Source: Motiliproteus sp036961355
GTDB taxonomy: Bacteria > Pseudomonadota > Gammaproteobacteria > Pseudomonadales > Balneatricaceae
NCBI GenBank assembly: GCA_036961355.1
Contig: JBALVL010000002.1
Coordinates: 62,001-126,000 of the forward strand
Direction of reading: 5' to 3'
DNA: 64,000 nucleotides
A model generated the notes under the pieces. That model made no database searches, was not told where the DNA came from, and worked only from the letters and a program-made list of their open reading frames with translations. A program made the position numbers and the translations under genes. Within the stretch, counting starts at the first letter, position 1. Every line of letters starts with the position of its first letter. Shown here one piece after another: positions 1 through 8,233 of the stretch.

Positions 1-129
1 GACATTATCGATTTTGTGCTGTATCGCCGCCAACGCAGCGGTCTGTGACGGGTCGGTGATATCTACGCTCGCCGCCGACCAAACGGGACTGCCCATAACG
101 AATAGTATTAAGGTTACTAGATAGCGCAT
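1..129 (-). CDS. Secreted or periplasmic protein, N-terminal fragment
   Basis: The minus strand reads from an ATG at 127-129 for 43 codons to the window edge without a stop. The first residues (MRYLVTLILFVMGSPVWSA) form a signal peptide with a likely cleavage after WSA; the visible mature part (SVDITDPSQTAALAAIQHKI) has no domain I recognise. An AGGAG ribosome-binding site lies 7-8 nt before the ATG. It starts only 10 nt after the stop of the upstream membrane-protein gene (140-454), so the two are probably cotranscribed. The rest lies outside the window and the function is unknown. Confidence 0.6.
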   Translation of the reverse strand, partial: MRYLVTLILFVMGSPVWSAASVDITDPSQTAALAAIQHKIDNV

Positions 130-139
130 CGAACCACTC

Positions 140-454
140 CTAAGGTGCTTTGTGTTTAGGTTTGAGAAAGTACACCACCAGCGAGAACACTAAACCGGTC
201 GTACCGACCGCAGTGATACCTCCGACTAACATAAAGGGCAGTGCCCGTGCGTAAGGTTCGCTAATGGTAGCCATGCCGAACCACTCTTCGATCCCTACCA
301 ACCCGATAAATACCGCGACATAAAGGACCAACGGTGCCAATCCGTAAACCAGATAAGCACCTGTAGCACGAGCCTTACTGCAATCTCTGCACGCTGCCCG
401 TTTATGCTGCCAGTAAAAGATGCAGGTCAGGTATACCAAATAAATCAGTGCCAT
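140..454 (-). CDS. Small integral membrane protein, unknown function
   Basis: A 104-residue protein with about three hydrophobic segments: one at the N-terminus (residues 3-15), one near 33-52 and one near 72-95, ending in a basic tail (KPKHKAP). A short basic, cysteine-bearing stretch around residues 18-25 (KRAACRDC) follows the first segment and would face one side of the membrane. I do not recognise the family. It sits between two genes for exported proteins on the same strand (483-914 and 1-129) with gaps of 28 and 10 nt, which suggests a small envelope operon. Confidence 0.55.
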   Translation of the reverse strand: MALIYLVYLTCIFYWQHKRAACRDCSKARATGAYLVYGLAPLVLYVAVFIGLVGIEEWFGMATISEPYARALPFMLVGGITAVGTTGLVFSLVVYFLKPKHKAP

Positions 455-482
455 GAAGCCACCAGTGATAACCGCACGCTAT

Positions 483-914
483 TTACGGGGCGATCAGCGC
501 CCGGTAGTTTTCAGGAACATATCGCCCGACCTGATTAACCAAGTGAATTGCATTAGCGTTTAACTTGTGACTCGATACGCTCTTAGTCACGCCATCATCA
601 GATAGCATAATGGCTAGCTTCAGAGAGTGGCTTGGCAACTCACTAAAGCTCTGTTTAAACAGGTATTCTGAAAGAACTTCTGAAGCAAGATGTTGCAACG
701 CTAGCGACTGACTGGGCTCAATATCGACGACGTTATCAATGATTTTAGAAGCTGACTGGTATACCAGTAGTGAAACCTTGCCATCTTCGTGAAATGTCAT
801 CGAATGGGTTCCCTTTATCCCCTTGTTGGGTTTCAGAGTCACCGACAATTCGGCGGCAGCGGCATTCACCGATAACAGCAAACCCAATATCACACTAGCT
901 ATCGATCTATTCAT
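483..914 (-). CDS. Exported protein of unknown function
   Basis: A 143-residue protein starting MNRSIASVILGLLLSVNAAAA, a clear signal peptide with an AxA-type cleavage site, followed by a mature part rich in beta-type residues (ELSVTLKPNKGIKG, then GKVSLLVYQSASKI). A GTG three codons upstream (at 923) is possible, but the ATG at 914 begins the typical n-region of a signal peptide and is preferred. No domain was recognised. It is the first gene of a three-gene minus-strand group running to the window start. The strong terminator at 1105-1137 separates it from the small RNA encoded upstream. Confidence 0.55.
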   Translation of the reverse strand: MNRSIASVILGLLLSVNAAAAELSVTLKPNKGIKGTHSMTFHEDGKVSLLVYQSASKIIDNVVDIEPSQSLALQHLASEVLSEYLFKQSFSELPSHSLKLAIMLSDDGVTKSVSSHKLNANAIHLVNQVGRYVPENYRALIAP

Positions 915-1104
915 AATTACCACTGTAAATGTCTTTTAATAACCACGAGTTAAATACTAGCACGCCACACCATCATCGGTTGTTTGTTTAGCAATGTTGA
1001 TCGAAAAATGGCATTCGTAGCTTTGTATTGCGTTGGTCGTAGATACACTTAATTTTGCTTGTTCGCCAGGGCATTCGTCCGTTATCGGTGCAACTTTTAT
1101 AGTC

Positions 1105-1137
1105 AAAAAAAACCCCGCTAACGTCCTGTTAGCGGGG
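1105..1137 (-). terminator. Intrinsic terminator of the small RNA
   Basis: A 10-bp GC-rich stem (CCCCGCTAAC at 1137-1128 pairs with GTTAGCGGGG at 1122-1113) with a 5-nt AGGAC loop is followed by eight U in the minus-strand transcript (1112-1105). It is a strong rho-independent terminator, oriented for minus-strand transcription only. Confidence 0.9.
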
Positions 1138-1222
1138 CTTGGGTGTCATCCTGACTTGATCTTATCCTTAAGATCCCTAACCGGCTTCCTGTCGGTCTGA
1201 TCAATCCTGATTCCTGTTGAAG
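1105..1222 (-). ncRNA. CsrA/RsmA-sequestering small RNA (RsmY/RsmZ/CsrB type)
   Basis: Read on the minus strand, this roughly 115-nt stretch holds seven GGA motifs, most in A(C/A)GGA-like contexts and most displayed in hairpin loops. Seen directly: ATCA-GGAT-TGAT (1200-1211); ACCG with loop ACAGGAAGC closed by CGGT (1180-1196); a perfect 7-bp stem GATCTTA/TAAGATC with an AGGA tetraloop (1158-1175); GTCA/TGAC with a GGA loop (1145-1155); and a 10-bp terminator stem CCCCGCTAAC/GTTAGCGGGG with loop AGGAC (1113-1137), followed by eight U. Repeated GGA hairpins ending in a terminator that itself carries GGA is the hallmark of the RNAs that titrate the translational regulator CsrA/RsmA. The 5' end near 1222 is inferred; an AGAATA-like -10 lies just upstream. 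No GacA/UvrY box was clear, though ATAGG/CCTAT arms lie at about 1252-1268. No open reading frame of merit overlaps it. Confidence 0.8.
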
Positions 1223-1413
1223 CTATTCTGTCTGGATATGCGAATGGCGACTATAGGAAAAAGACCTATTTTTGTCATGGATATCAATTTAACCGAGAAC
1301 GGCGTTGCAACAACAAGACGATAGTTAAGCGTTGATACAGTCGCTACAATGGCCGCTTGCAAACAATTCCTGGGCTTCGGGCCTATCGGAAACAGATATC
1401 GGGAGATCGCCGG

Positions 1414-1887
1414 ATGTTCGAGCAGTACCAAGGTGTGATGATTATTGTTGGACTGATTTTGATTGCCGTCTTGCTGATGGTGATCCGCAGACAGTTGCGT
1501 ACTCAACGACAAGAGCGTGAGGCTCATCAGGCGCTGCTTGAAGAGATGAAAGTTAAGGCGCAAAAGCAGCGTGACTATCTGATCGAGAGTGTTCGGGTCA
1601 TTTCGTCGGCGATGGGCGATGGCCAGTGCGAGTTGACCGAGGGGTGTATTCGGCTGAAGAAATTGCTCGACCATCTGGCTCCGTATCTGCACAAGCACGA
1701 GGACTTTGCCATCATCAACGAGATGTATGAGCTGACCAAGCACATGCCGATTCTGGATGAATGGAAGAAGCTCAAGCTCAAGCAACGTTTTGAGATGACA
1801 CAGCAACGCGAGGCGCTAGAGGCCGAACACCAAGCGGCGATCGAGCAGGCTGCAAAGAAACTCAGCCGCTATAATTTTGAACAGTGA
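1414..1887 (+). CDS. DUF2489-family membrane-anchored protein
   Basis: A 157-residue protein starting MFEQYQGVMIIVGLILIAVL: one N-terminal membrane segment, then a basic, charged helical cytoplasmic domain (RRQLRTQRQEREAHQALLEE and onward), with one short cysteine-bearing segment (GQCELTEGCIRLKKLLD). This matches the small gammaproteobacterial DUF2489 family; its biochemical role is not established. The start at 1414 is chosen over upstream codons because a GGGAG ribosome-binding site ends 8 nt before it and the membrane segment then begins at once. It is divergent from the small RNA at 1105-1222. Confidence 0.65.
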   Translation: MFEQYQGVMIIVGLILIAVLLMVIRRQLRTQRQEREAHQALLEEMKVKAQKQRDYLIESVRVISSAMGDGQCELTEGCIRLKKLLDHLAPYLHKHEDFAIINEMYELTKHMPILDEWKKLKLKQRFEMTQQREALEAEHQAAIEQAAKKLSRYNFEQ

Positions 1888-1972
1888 ACAGGGGTTGTGA
1901 CGTTTGAGTCGTTACCCTTGAACTGTACTCATTGAGTTATAACTCTTTCTAATTCAGCGCCGGGCCCTTCAG

Positions 1973-2350
1973 ATGGCTGAAATTCTGATCACGTTCGTGC
2001 TTAGTTTGGTGGTGATTGGCGCGCTGGCCTGGGTGATGGCTCGCGGTCAAACCAGTCGTTACCAGCCGACCCGCGCCGATGCCGTCGCGTTGTTGCAATC
2101 GGTGCTTGCGGGTAATGCCCAACGCAGCCAGTGGGATCTGTTTATCGGGTATCCGCTTTATCACGACCCAGAACTGGAACTGTTCAGGCTACGTTGTATT
2201 GCGCTGACCGAGGGTGATCCGGACACCGACCCGATGGGTAGTGGTATCGGTGGTTACCTGTTTAATAAAGCCGGACGCGAACAGTTGGCGGCGGTATTGG
2301 CCGAGTTACAACAACTGATCGCCGACGAGCCCTACCAACAAGATTTTTGA
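1973..2350 (+). CDS. Small membrane-anchored protein, unknown function
   Basis: A 125-residue protein with a single N-terminal membrane helix (residues 3-23, ILITFVLSLVVIGALAWVMA), then a soluble domain with a WDLFIGYPLYHDPELE motif and a C-terminal helix (REQLAAVLAELQQLIADEP). I do not recognise a characterised family. It follows the DUF2489 gene by 85 nt on the same strand and could be cotranscribed. It ends 35 nt before the convergent Lrp-type regulator. Confidence 0.6.
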   Translation: MAEILITFVLSLVVIGALAWVMARGQTSRYQPTRADAVALLQSVLAGNAQRSQWDLFIGYPLYHDPELELFRLRCIALTEGDPDTDPMGSGIGGYLFNKAGREQLAAVLAELQQLIADEPYQQDF

Positions 2351-2385
2351 GCGAAGCATATTGACTAACGCGCTGCAGAGTCGCT

Positions 2386-2859
2386 TCAGCTCTTTGCCTG
2401 ATCCAAAGGCAGCGGGGCGGCCGACTTGACCGAACGTAAGGCGAAGTTGCTCTCAATTTCACGCACCATCGGCAATACCTGTACCTGCCGAATCCAACAG
2501 TCGTAATCGGCCAGATCAACCGCCACCACCTCCAATAGGTAATCCGCCGATCCCGATACGGTATGGGCATTGATAACCGCTGGCATCGCCAGAATCGCCT
2601 GTTCAAACCCCGCCAACGAATCGGCACTGTGATCGTGCAATTTGATCTGTACGAACAGGGTCATCCCCAGGCCGATCGCTTGACGGTTGAGTTGTGGCCG
2701 GTAACCCTCGATCACCTTGTCGGCTTCCAGTCGTCGCAACCGCCTCAGGCAGGGAGAGGGCGATAGTGCTACTCGGTCGGCGATCTCGGCATTACTGAGT
2801 CGGCCATCGTGTTGCAGGCTATGGAGGATTTTAAGGTCGATATCGTCAATGTTGATCAT
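2386..2859 (-). CDS. Lrp/AsnC-family transcriptional regulator
   Basis: A 157-residue protein of standard Lrp length. The N-terminus (IDLKILHSLQHDGRLSNAEI, then ALSPSPCLRRLRRLE) is the Lrp winged-helix HTH, and the C-terminal half (FEQAILAMPAVINAHTVSG, DYLLEVVAVDLADYD) is the RAM effector-binding domain, which usually senses amino acids. The gene is divergent from the EamA-type exporter at 3001-3993 with about 140 nt between starts. This is a common layout in which the regulator controls an amino-acid efflux gene; that role is inferred. A palindromic operator was not obvious in the gap. Confidence 0.88.
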   Translation of the reverse strand: MINIDDIDLKILHSLQHDGRLSNAEIADRVALSPSPCLRRLRRLEADKVIEGYRPQLNRQAIGLGMTLFVQIKLHDHSADSLAGFEQAILAMPAVINAHTVSGSADYLLEVVAVDLADYDCWIRQVQVLPMVREIESNFALRSVKSAAPLPLDQAKS

Positions 2860-3000
2860 ATTGGCACATCATGCTGTTTGATGGTTTATTTTGGCAATTA
2901 TCAGTCAACAGTGCTGAATTTTGCAAGTGATATAGCACGAATCGTTTTGTGGCTTTGATCGATAATGATGCTCCTTTTTTCACTTTCTAGGAGATCGCTT

Positions 3001-3993
3001 GTGGATCAGTATCGCGGTGAACCGGCGGTAAATATTACCGGCATGATCGCCATGGTGGCGACTGTGGTGATCTGGGTCGGCTTTCTGCTGTCGCTGCGGG
3101 CAGGCAGCGAGTCAGCACTCAGCTCGACCGATCTGGCGTTGATGCGTTTTGGCTTGCCGGCGCTGTTCTTTGTGCCTTGGTTGGTGCGCTGTTGGAGCGA
3201 TATTTGCCGCATTCGCTGGTATTACGCGTTGATGCTGATGCTGGGCGGGTTACCCTTTTTTTATCTAATTGCGCTGGGGAGTGGTTACGCGCCAGCCGCC
3301 CATGCCGGTGCACTGGTGCCCGGTACGGCGCCGCTGTTTGTCACCGGGTTGGCGGTTCTGTTGTTCAAAGAGCCACTGCCGCGTCCCCGTTTTATCGGTC
3401 TTGCCGTGATCCTGCTCGGCGTGACGGTGCTGCTCAGTAGCGCGCTGTTCGATTGGCAGCAGCAATACTGGCGTGGTCATCTGGCCTTTCTTGCCGCCAG
3501 TGCTTTATGGGCGTTTTATACTTTGGGGTTGCGGGTGGTTGGCATCGGTGCCATGGCGGCGACTGCGTTGCTGTGCAGCGGATCGTTGTTGGGGTTGTTA
3601 CTGTTGCTCGGGACCGGCTTGGTGGAATCGAATCTGATCGCCGCAGTAACGGCGGGGGAGTCTCTGTCACAGCTAGTGCAGCAGATCTGGCCTTACCTGT
3701 TGATACAGGGGTTGGGCGCTGGAATCATTGGCGGCTTTACCTACGGGGTAGCCATCGCGCGGTTGGGTGCCGAAAAAACAGCGGCGCTGGGCTCGTTCAC
3801 TCCGGCGTTAGCGGCATTGGCGGCGATTCCACTGCTGGGCGAGCAGCTGTCGCTGATGACCCTGATAGGAGTGCTGGTGATCATGGCCGGGGTGGCGCTG
3901 GCCAGCGGCGTAACATGGCGAGCCTTTGCGAAGAAAGAGAAGAAAGCGATTAACGTGGCGAAAGCGACACCAAACGCGCAGATACGTGTTTAA
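3001..3993 (+). CDS. EamA/DMT-superfamily transporter
   Basis: A 330-residue polytopic membrane protein with about ten hydrophobic segments in two EamA repeats; the first begins ITGMIAMVATVVIWVGFLL, and the second follows after HLAFLAASALWAFYTLGLR. The LGEQLSLMTLIGVLVIMAGV stretch near the C-terminus is typical of EamA repeat ends. Members export or import small metabolites such as amino acids. The GTG at 3001 is preferred over an ATG at 2965 because AGGAG lies 7-8 nt before it and it removes a non-homologous N-terminus. It is divergent from an Lrp-type gene that probably regulates it. Confidence 0.85.
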   Translation: MDQYRGEPAVNITGMIAMVATVVIWVGFLLSLRAGSESALSSTDLALMRFGLPALFFVPWLVRCWSDICRIRWYYALMLMLGGLPFFYLIALGSGYAPAAHAGALVPGTAPLFVTGLAVLLFKEPLPRPRFIGLAVILLGVTVLLSSALFDWQQQYWRGHLAFLAASALWAFYTLGLRVVGIGAMAATALLCSGSLLGLLLLLGTGLVESNLIAAVTAGESLSQLVQQIWPYLLIQGLGAGIIGGFTYGVAIARLGAEKTAALGSFTPALAALAAIPLLGEQLSLMTLIGVLVIMAGVALASGVTWRAFAKKEKKAINVAKATPNAQIRV

Positions 3994-4019
3994 CGTGCCG
4001 CTAGAGGGCTGAATTGGCG

Positions 4020-4050
4020 GTCACCGTGGCGCAACGCGCGCTCCGGTGAC
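4020..4050. repeat. Inverted repeat between convergent genes
   Basis: GTCACCG (4020-4026) and CGGTGAC (4044-4050) can form a GC-rich hairpin with inner GCGC pairing between the EamA gene and the end of ybbP. There is no U tract, so terminator function is only possible. A partly repeated GCGCAACGCG word flanks it. Confidence 0.4.
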
Positions 4051-4086
4051 AAGCTATCTGAGCGCAACGCGCTACCTAGGGGCATG

Positions 4087-6624
4087 TTATCCGCCTTGCC
4101 GAAGTGTACGTAACGGACTTTGTTTAACCAGCTTACGCGTGCCATAGCGTCCAGCGACACCCACCAACAGCGCACCGGCAAGGGGCGCCAGCAACCACAA
4201 CAGCAGGTGCGGCTGGTAGGCTAGTTCGAGTAGCTGGCTGTAAAGCCAGTAACGCAACCCTTCGACCAGCGCCGCAGCGACCAGACCGGCGACGGCGCCG
4301 AGCAGCATAAACTCTATCAGCAGCATCCGTTTTAATAAGGCCGAGCGAGCCCCCAGCGTGCGCAGCAGTGCGCCCTCGTGCAGCCGTTGATCAAGGCTTG
4401 ATGCCAGCGCGGTGAACAGCACCATCAATCCGGCGGCCAACACAAACAGCAACACATACTCTACCGCCAGCGTCACCTGAGCGATGATATTACGGATGTT
4501 GCCCAGTAGCTGTTCGACTTCAAGCAGGGTCAGGGTGGGAAACTGCTCCATCAGCGTCACCAACTCGGTTCGTCGTTCGGTATTGAGGTGAAAGCTGGTG
4601 ATGTAGTTGGCGGGAAGGTTTGCCAGCGCATCGGGAGCAAAGATGACGTAGAAATTGGGCCGCATCGTATTCCACTCCAGCGAACGCAGGCTGGTGATCT
4701 CGGCTTCGAGCTGGCGATGGCCGAAATTGAAACTCAGGCTATCACCGACGCCGACACCCAGGTCGCGTGCCAGTTCGTGCTCGAGTGAGATTCGGGGTTG
4801 GCCTCGGTCGCTTTCGTTCCACCAACGGCCCTGCAAAATCTGATTGTCGAGTGGCAGGCTATGGTTCGATGCCGTGTCGCTGAAGGTCAGGTTCAGCTCA
4901 CGCCGGATCGCCCGCCGTCCCTCGGATTTTGGTGGTAATGATAGTTTCGCGTCGACGCCGTTAATATGACTCAGTCGGCCGCGCACCATCGGATAGATGC
5001 CGCTGGATTGGATCTGCTGGCTAGCAAAATAGTCCTGCAACGGCTCAATCTGATCGGACTGGATGTTGATCAGGAAATGGTTCGGCGCATCGGCAGGCAA
5101 GCTGCGTTGCCAGCTGTCGATCAGGTCGGCGCGTACCAGCAGGATCAGCGCCATCGCCGCTAACGTCAGGCTAAAGGCGATCAACTGGCCGATCCCGGCG
5201 TTGGGGTGACGCATCAAATTGGTCAGTGCCAGTCGCCAGCTCAATACGCTGCGCGAGCGTGCGCCGGATAGTCGGCTGATCAGTCGCAGTAGCCCCCATC
5301 CCAGCAGTCCCAGAAGCAGCGCGCCAAGTCCGCCGCCGACACTCAATAACAGCGTCAGTTTGATGCTCTGGCTGTGGTAAGCCAACAACGCCACCATCAG
5401 ACAGCCCGACAGGCCGTATACCAACCAGCCGCTGGCGGGCAGCGGGTCGAGATCGCGCCGTAGCACACGCAGTGGAGCCACCCGGCTTAATCGCAGCAGT
5501 GGCGGTAACGCGAATCCCGCCAGTACCAGCATACCAGTGGCGAAACCGGTCAATGCCGGTGTTAGGCCTGGACCGGGTAGGCCGGTTGCCGATAGGTTGG
5601 TCATCAAGCTGCCGAGCAGCTGAACCAGTCCGTACTGGGTCAACCAGCCGAGGCCGACCCCGACCAGTGAGGTAAGGGTGCCAGCAAGCAATAGCTGTAA
5701 GATAAACAGCGTTAAGATGTTCGACCGACTCTGTCCCATACAACGCATCAACGCGGCGCTGTCAAAATGCCGTTCGCTGTAGCGCTTGGCGGCCATCGCG
5801 ATAGCAACGCCGGCCAGAATCACCGCCAAAAGGCTGGATAGGTTGAGGTAGTGTTGTGCTTTGGTCAGGGTGCCGCCCAACGATGGGTTCTCCTGCCGTA
5901 CATCGAGTAGCCGTTGCCCCGGCAGCAGTTGTTTACCAATCCAGCTTTTGAAACGACTGATCGCCGCTTCGTCACCGTTGAACAGGTAGCGGTAATTTAC
6001 CCGACTGCCGGGCTGAATCACGCCGGTGGCGGCCAAGTCGTCGTGGTGCATCAACAGCCGTGGCCGCATGCTGATTAGACCACCGCCGCGATCGGGTTCC
6101 TGCTGCAGGATATGACTGATCAGTAGCGAGGTGTTACCGACCTCGATACGATCACCGATGTTGATCTTAAGACTGTCGAGAATGCGTGCTTCAACCCAGG
6201 CGGTGCCAGGCTGAGGGGGGTGCTGCGAACTGGTGATATTGCCGTCGAGGGCGCGACTGAGTTTTAACGTGCCTTTGAGCGGATATTGATCATCAACCGC
6301 TTTGACACTGGCCAGCAGCATCGCATCGGCGTGCATCACCATGGTGGGAAAGATCTGTTGTTGGCTCAGTTGCAGTTGGTATTGCGCGGCCAGTTGCGCC
6401 GGATCATGTTGTAGCGTTCGGGCACTGCTCAGCACCAGATCCGCACCCAGAAATTCTGTTGCCTGACGGACCAGCGCGCGTTCGACCCGGTCGGTAAAGA
6501 AGCCAACAGCGCTGGCGGCGGTGACGGCGATGGCTAGCGCGATTAGCAATAATCGTAATTCGCCACCGCGCCATTCACGTTTGAGCAGCCGCAGCGCCAG
6601 CGTGAATTGTGATGCAGTGATCAT
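4087..6624 (-). CDS. ybbP: ABC transporter permease, YbbP/FtsX-like
   Basis: An 845-residue inner-membrane protein, close to the length of E. coli YbbP. An N-terminal helix (LLLIALAIAVTAASAVGFF, residues ~23-42) precedes a periplasmic domain and an FtsX-like permease core (SLLAVILAGVAIAMAAKRYS). The second half repeats the plan: helices, a second periplasmic domain, then three C-terminal helices with the EGALLRTLGARSALLKRML coupling segment. The family works with a YbbA-type ATPase and is thought to act on envelope substrates; the substrate is unproven. It overlaps ybbA by 4 nt (ATGA), so the two are translationally coupled. It ends with RKLVKQSPLRTLRQGG, the usual coupling-helix motif. Confidence 0.9.
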   Translation of the reverse strand: MITASQFTLALRLLKREWRGGELRLLLIALAIAVTAASAVGFFTDRVERALVRQATEFLGADLVLSSARTLQHDPAQLAAQYQLQLSQQQIFPTMVMHADAMLLASVKAVDDQYPLKGTLKLSRALDGNITSSQHPPQPGTAWVEARILDSLKINIGDRIEVGNTSLLISHILQQEPDRGGGLISMRPRLLMHHDDLAATGVIQPGSRVNYRYLFNGDEAAISRFKSWIGKQLLPGQRLLDVRQENPSLGGTLTKAQHYLNLSSLLAVILAGVAIAMAAKRYSERHFDSAALMRCMGQSRSNILTLFILQLLLAGTLTSLVGVGLGWLTQYGLVQLLGSLMTNLSATGLPGPGLTPALTGFATGMLVLAGFALPPLLRLSRVAPLRVLRRDLDPLPASGWLVYGLSGCLMVALLAYHSQSIKLTLLLSVGGGLGALLLGLLGWGLLRLISRLSGARSRSVLSWRLALTNLMRHPNAGIGQLIAFSLTLAAMALILLVRADLIDSWQRSLPADAPNHFLINIQSDQIEPLQDYFASQQIQSSGIYPMVRGRLSHINGVDAKLSLPPKSEGRRAIRRELNLTFSDTASNHSLPLDNQILQGRWWNESDRGQPRISLEHELARDLGVGVGDSLSFNFGHRQLEAEITSLRSLEWNTMRPNFYVIFAPDALANLPANYITSFHLNTERRTELVTLMEQFPTLTLLEVEQLLGNIRNIIAQVTLAVEYVLLFVLAAGLMVLFTALASSLDQRLHEGALLRTLGARSALLKRMLLIEFMLLGAVAGLVAAALVEGLRYWLYSQLLELAYQPHLLLWLLAPLAGALLVGVAGRYGTRKLVKQSPLRTLRQGG

Positions 6625-7487
6625 GGCGTTGTTTCTGTCTGAGTTGTCGGTTGGGCTTGAACTTGAACTTGAGCTTGGGCCTGTGTTGTGGCGACTTCAA
6701 TCAATTGGCCGTCGATCAGCTCCAGCTTGCGCTGGCAGCGTTCGGCCAGATGTGTGTCGTGGGTCACAAGAATCAAGGTTGTGTGCTGCTCCCGGTTGAG
6801 GTCGAACAGTAGATCGATCACCTTCTCACCGGTTTTTCGGTCGAGGTTACCTGTTGGCTCGTCGGCAAATAACACCGCCGGTTTGGTGGCGAAGGCACGG
6901 GCGATTGCCACTCGCTGCTGCTCACCACCGGAAAGTTGCAGGGGGGTGTGGTCGAGCCGGGCTTGCAGGCCGACCCGGTCGAGCAGTTGGCGGGCATCGC
7001 GTGCGGCGTTGGCGTTATCTTGCAGCTCCAGCGGTAACATTACATTCTCCAGCGCTGTCAGCGCCGGTAGTAGCTGGAAATTCTGGAACACAAAGCCGAC
7101 ATTGCGGCTGCGCAATTCGGCGCGACCGTCTTCGTCAAGACTCTCAATTGCCTGACCACACAACTCGATCTGACCGCTGCTGGCGCTGTCGAGTCCGGCC
7201 AGCAATCCCAGCAAAGTCGACTTACCCGATCCCGATGCGCCAATAATGGCCACACTCTGACCGCTGTTGACCTCAAGGTTTAAGCCACTGAGAATAGACA
7301 ACTCGCCACTCTTGGCGCCGACACTGTGGTTTAGTTGCTGAACCCGAAGCACCGGTTGAGACTGTTGTTGGGTTTGAGGCTGCGACTGATGTTGATCAGC
7401 AGGCTGTAGTTCTGGTGAAGGTTCTGGTGACAGTTCCGGCGAAAGCACCGAATCGGATGATGAATCTTGAGATGAGAATGATGACAT
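6621..7487 (-). CDS. ybbA: ABC transporter ATP-binding protein YbbA
   Basis: A 288-residue ATPase of the lipoprotein/macrolide-export type. Walker A (GASGSGKST), Q loop (FVFQNFQLLPAL), signature (LSGGEQQR), Walker B (VLFADEPTG) and the H-loop (VTHD) are all present. It pairs with YbbP, with which it overlaps by 4 nt. Two odd parts flank the core: an N-terminal extension of about 40 residues of SPE and Gln repeats, and a C-terminal tail of alternating Gln/Ala/Val and Thr. E. coli YbbA, about 60 residues shorter, lacks both. The annotated ATG lies inside the start of divergent tesA (7481), so a downstream start is possible, but no better one with a clear ribosome-binding site was found. Confidence 0.88.
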   Translation of the reverse strand: MSSFSSQDSSSDSVLSPELSPEPSPELQPADQHQSQPQTQQQSQPVLRVQQLNHSVGAKSGELSILSGLNLEVNSGQSVAIIGASGSGKSTLLGLLAGLDSASSGQIELCGQAIESLDEDGRAELRSRNVGFVFQNFQLLPALTALENVMLPLELQDNANAARDARQLLDRVGLQARLDHTPLQLSGGEQQRVAIARAFATKPAVLFADEPTGNLDRKTGEKVIDLLFDLNREQHTTLILVTHDTHLAERCQRKLELIDGQLIEVATTQAQAQVQVQAQPTTQTETTP

Positions 7488-8194
7488 TGAACCCCCTATG
7501 GCGATGGTTACAGATGACAGCGCTGCTGCTGTTTTGTTCCCTATCGACCGTCGTTGCAGCCGCGTCTCAAACGGCCGATACGATTCCTCCGCCGCAGGCT
7601 AACTCTAAGGATAGTCAGCCGGTGTTGTTAGTGTTGGGAGATAGTATCAGTGCCGGTTATGGGCTGAAACCACAACAGGGCTGGGTCACGCTGTTACAAC
7701 AGCGGTTACAACAGCGATGGCAACAAGGCGATACTGACAACGACCTGCCGATTTATCGGGTGATTAACGCCTCGATCAGTGGTGATACCACCAGCGGTGG
7801 CTTGCGTCGACTACCGCTGTTGTTACAGCAGTATCGTCCCGAACTGGTATTGATCGAGCTGGGTGCTAACGACGGCCTGCGCGGTACGCCGCTGCCGCTG
7901 ATCGAAAAAAACCTGCAGCAGTTGGTCGTGATGGGGCAGCAGGCCGGTGCTCAGGTGATGGTGCTGGGGATGCGAATACCACCCAACTATGGGCCTCGTT
8001 ACGGCGAAGGATTTTATAAGCTGTTCGACAGGGTAGCCAGCCGGTCAAAAAGTGCTTATCTGCCGTTTCTGATGGCGGGAGTCGGCGGCGTGCCGGAACT
8101 GATGCAGACCGATGGACTACACCCCAATCAAGCGGCTCAACCGTTGATGCTGGAGAATGTCTGGCCGGTGTTACAGCCGTTGTTAGGGGAGTAA
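7481..8194 (+). CDS. tesA: Multifunctional acyl-CoA thioesterase/lysophospholipase TesA
   Basis: A 237-residue SGNH/GDSL hydrolase. It has a signal peptide (hydrophobic core ALLLFCSLSTVVAAA), so it acts in the periplasm. Block I is GDSISAGYG (catalytic Ser near residue 55), block II is the Gly region SISGDTTSGG, block III is GANDGLRG, and block V is DGLHPN with the catalytic Asp and His. The family hydrolyses long-chain acyl thioesters and lysophospholipids. The ATG at 7481 gives a normal signal peptide; upstream in-frame ATGs would lengthen it with non-homologous sequence. As in E. coli, it is divergent from ybbA-ybbP; here the two coding starts overlap by 7 nt. Confidence 0.92.
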   Translation: MTLNPLWRWLQMTALLLFCSLSTVVAAASQTADTIPPPQANSKDSQPVLLVLGDSISAGYGLKPQQGWVTLLQQRLQQRWQQGDTDNDLPIYRVINASISGDTTSGGLRRLPLLLQQYRPELVLIELGANDGLRGTPLPLIEKNLQQLVVMGQQAGAQVMVLGMRIPPNYGPRYGEGFYKLFDRVASRSKSAYLPFLMAGVGGVPELMQTDGLHPNQAAQPLMLENVWPVLQPLLGE

Positions 8195-8224
8195 GCGGCT
8201 TTTGTCGCTGAAAATCAGCCGCTT
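8193..8224. terminator. Hairpin between convergent tesA and GNAT genes
   Basis: AAGCGGCT (8193-8200) pairs perfectly with AGCCGCTT (8217-8224) across a 16-nt loop, starting at the tesA stop codon. No long U tract follows on either strand, so it is a weak candidate bidirectional terminator. Confidence 0.4.
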
Positions 8225-8233
8225 CCAATCACA

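Noticed and set aside
1201..1806. Minus-strand 201-codon open frame
   Set aside because: It lies opposite the DUF2489 gene and the small RNA 5' end; its residue make-up (Leu, His, Asn rich) shows no domain. Shadow frame.
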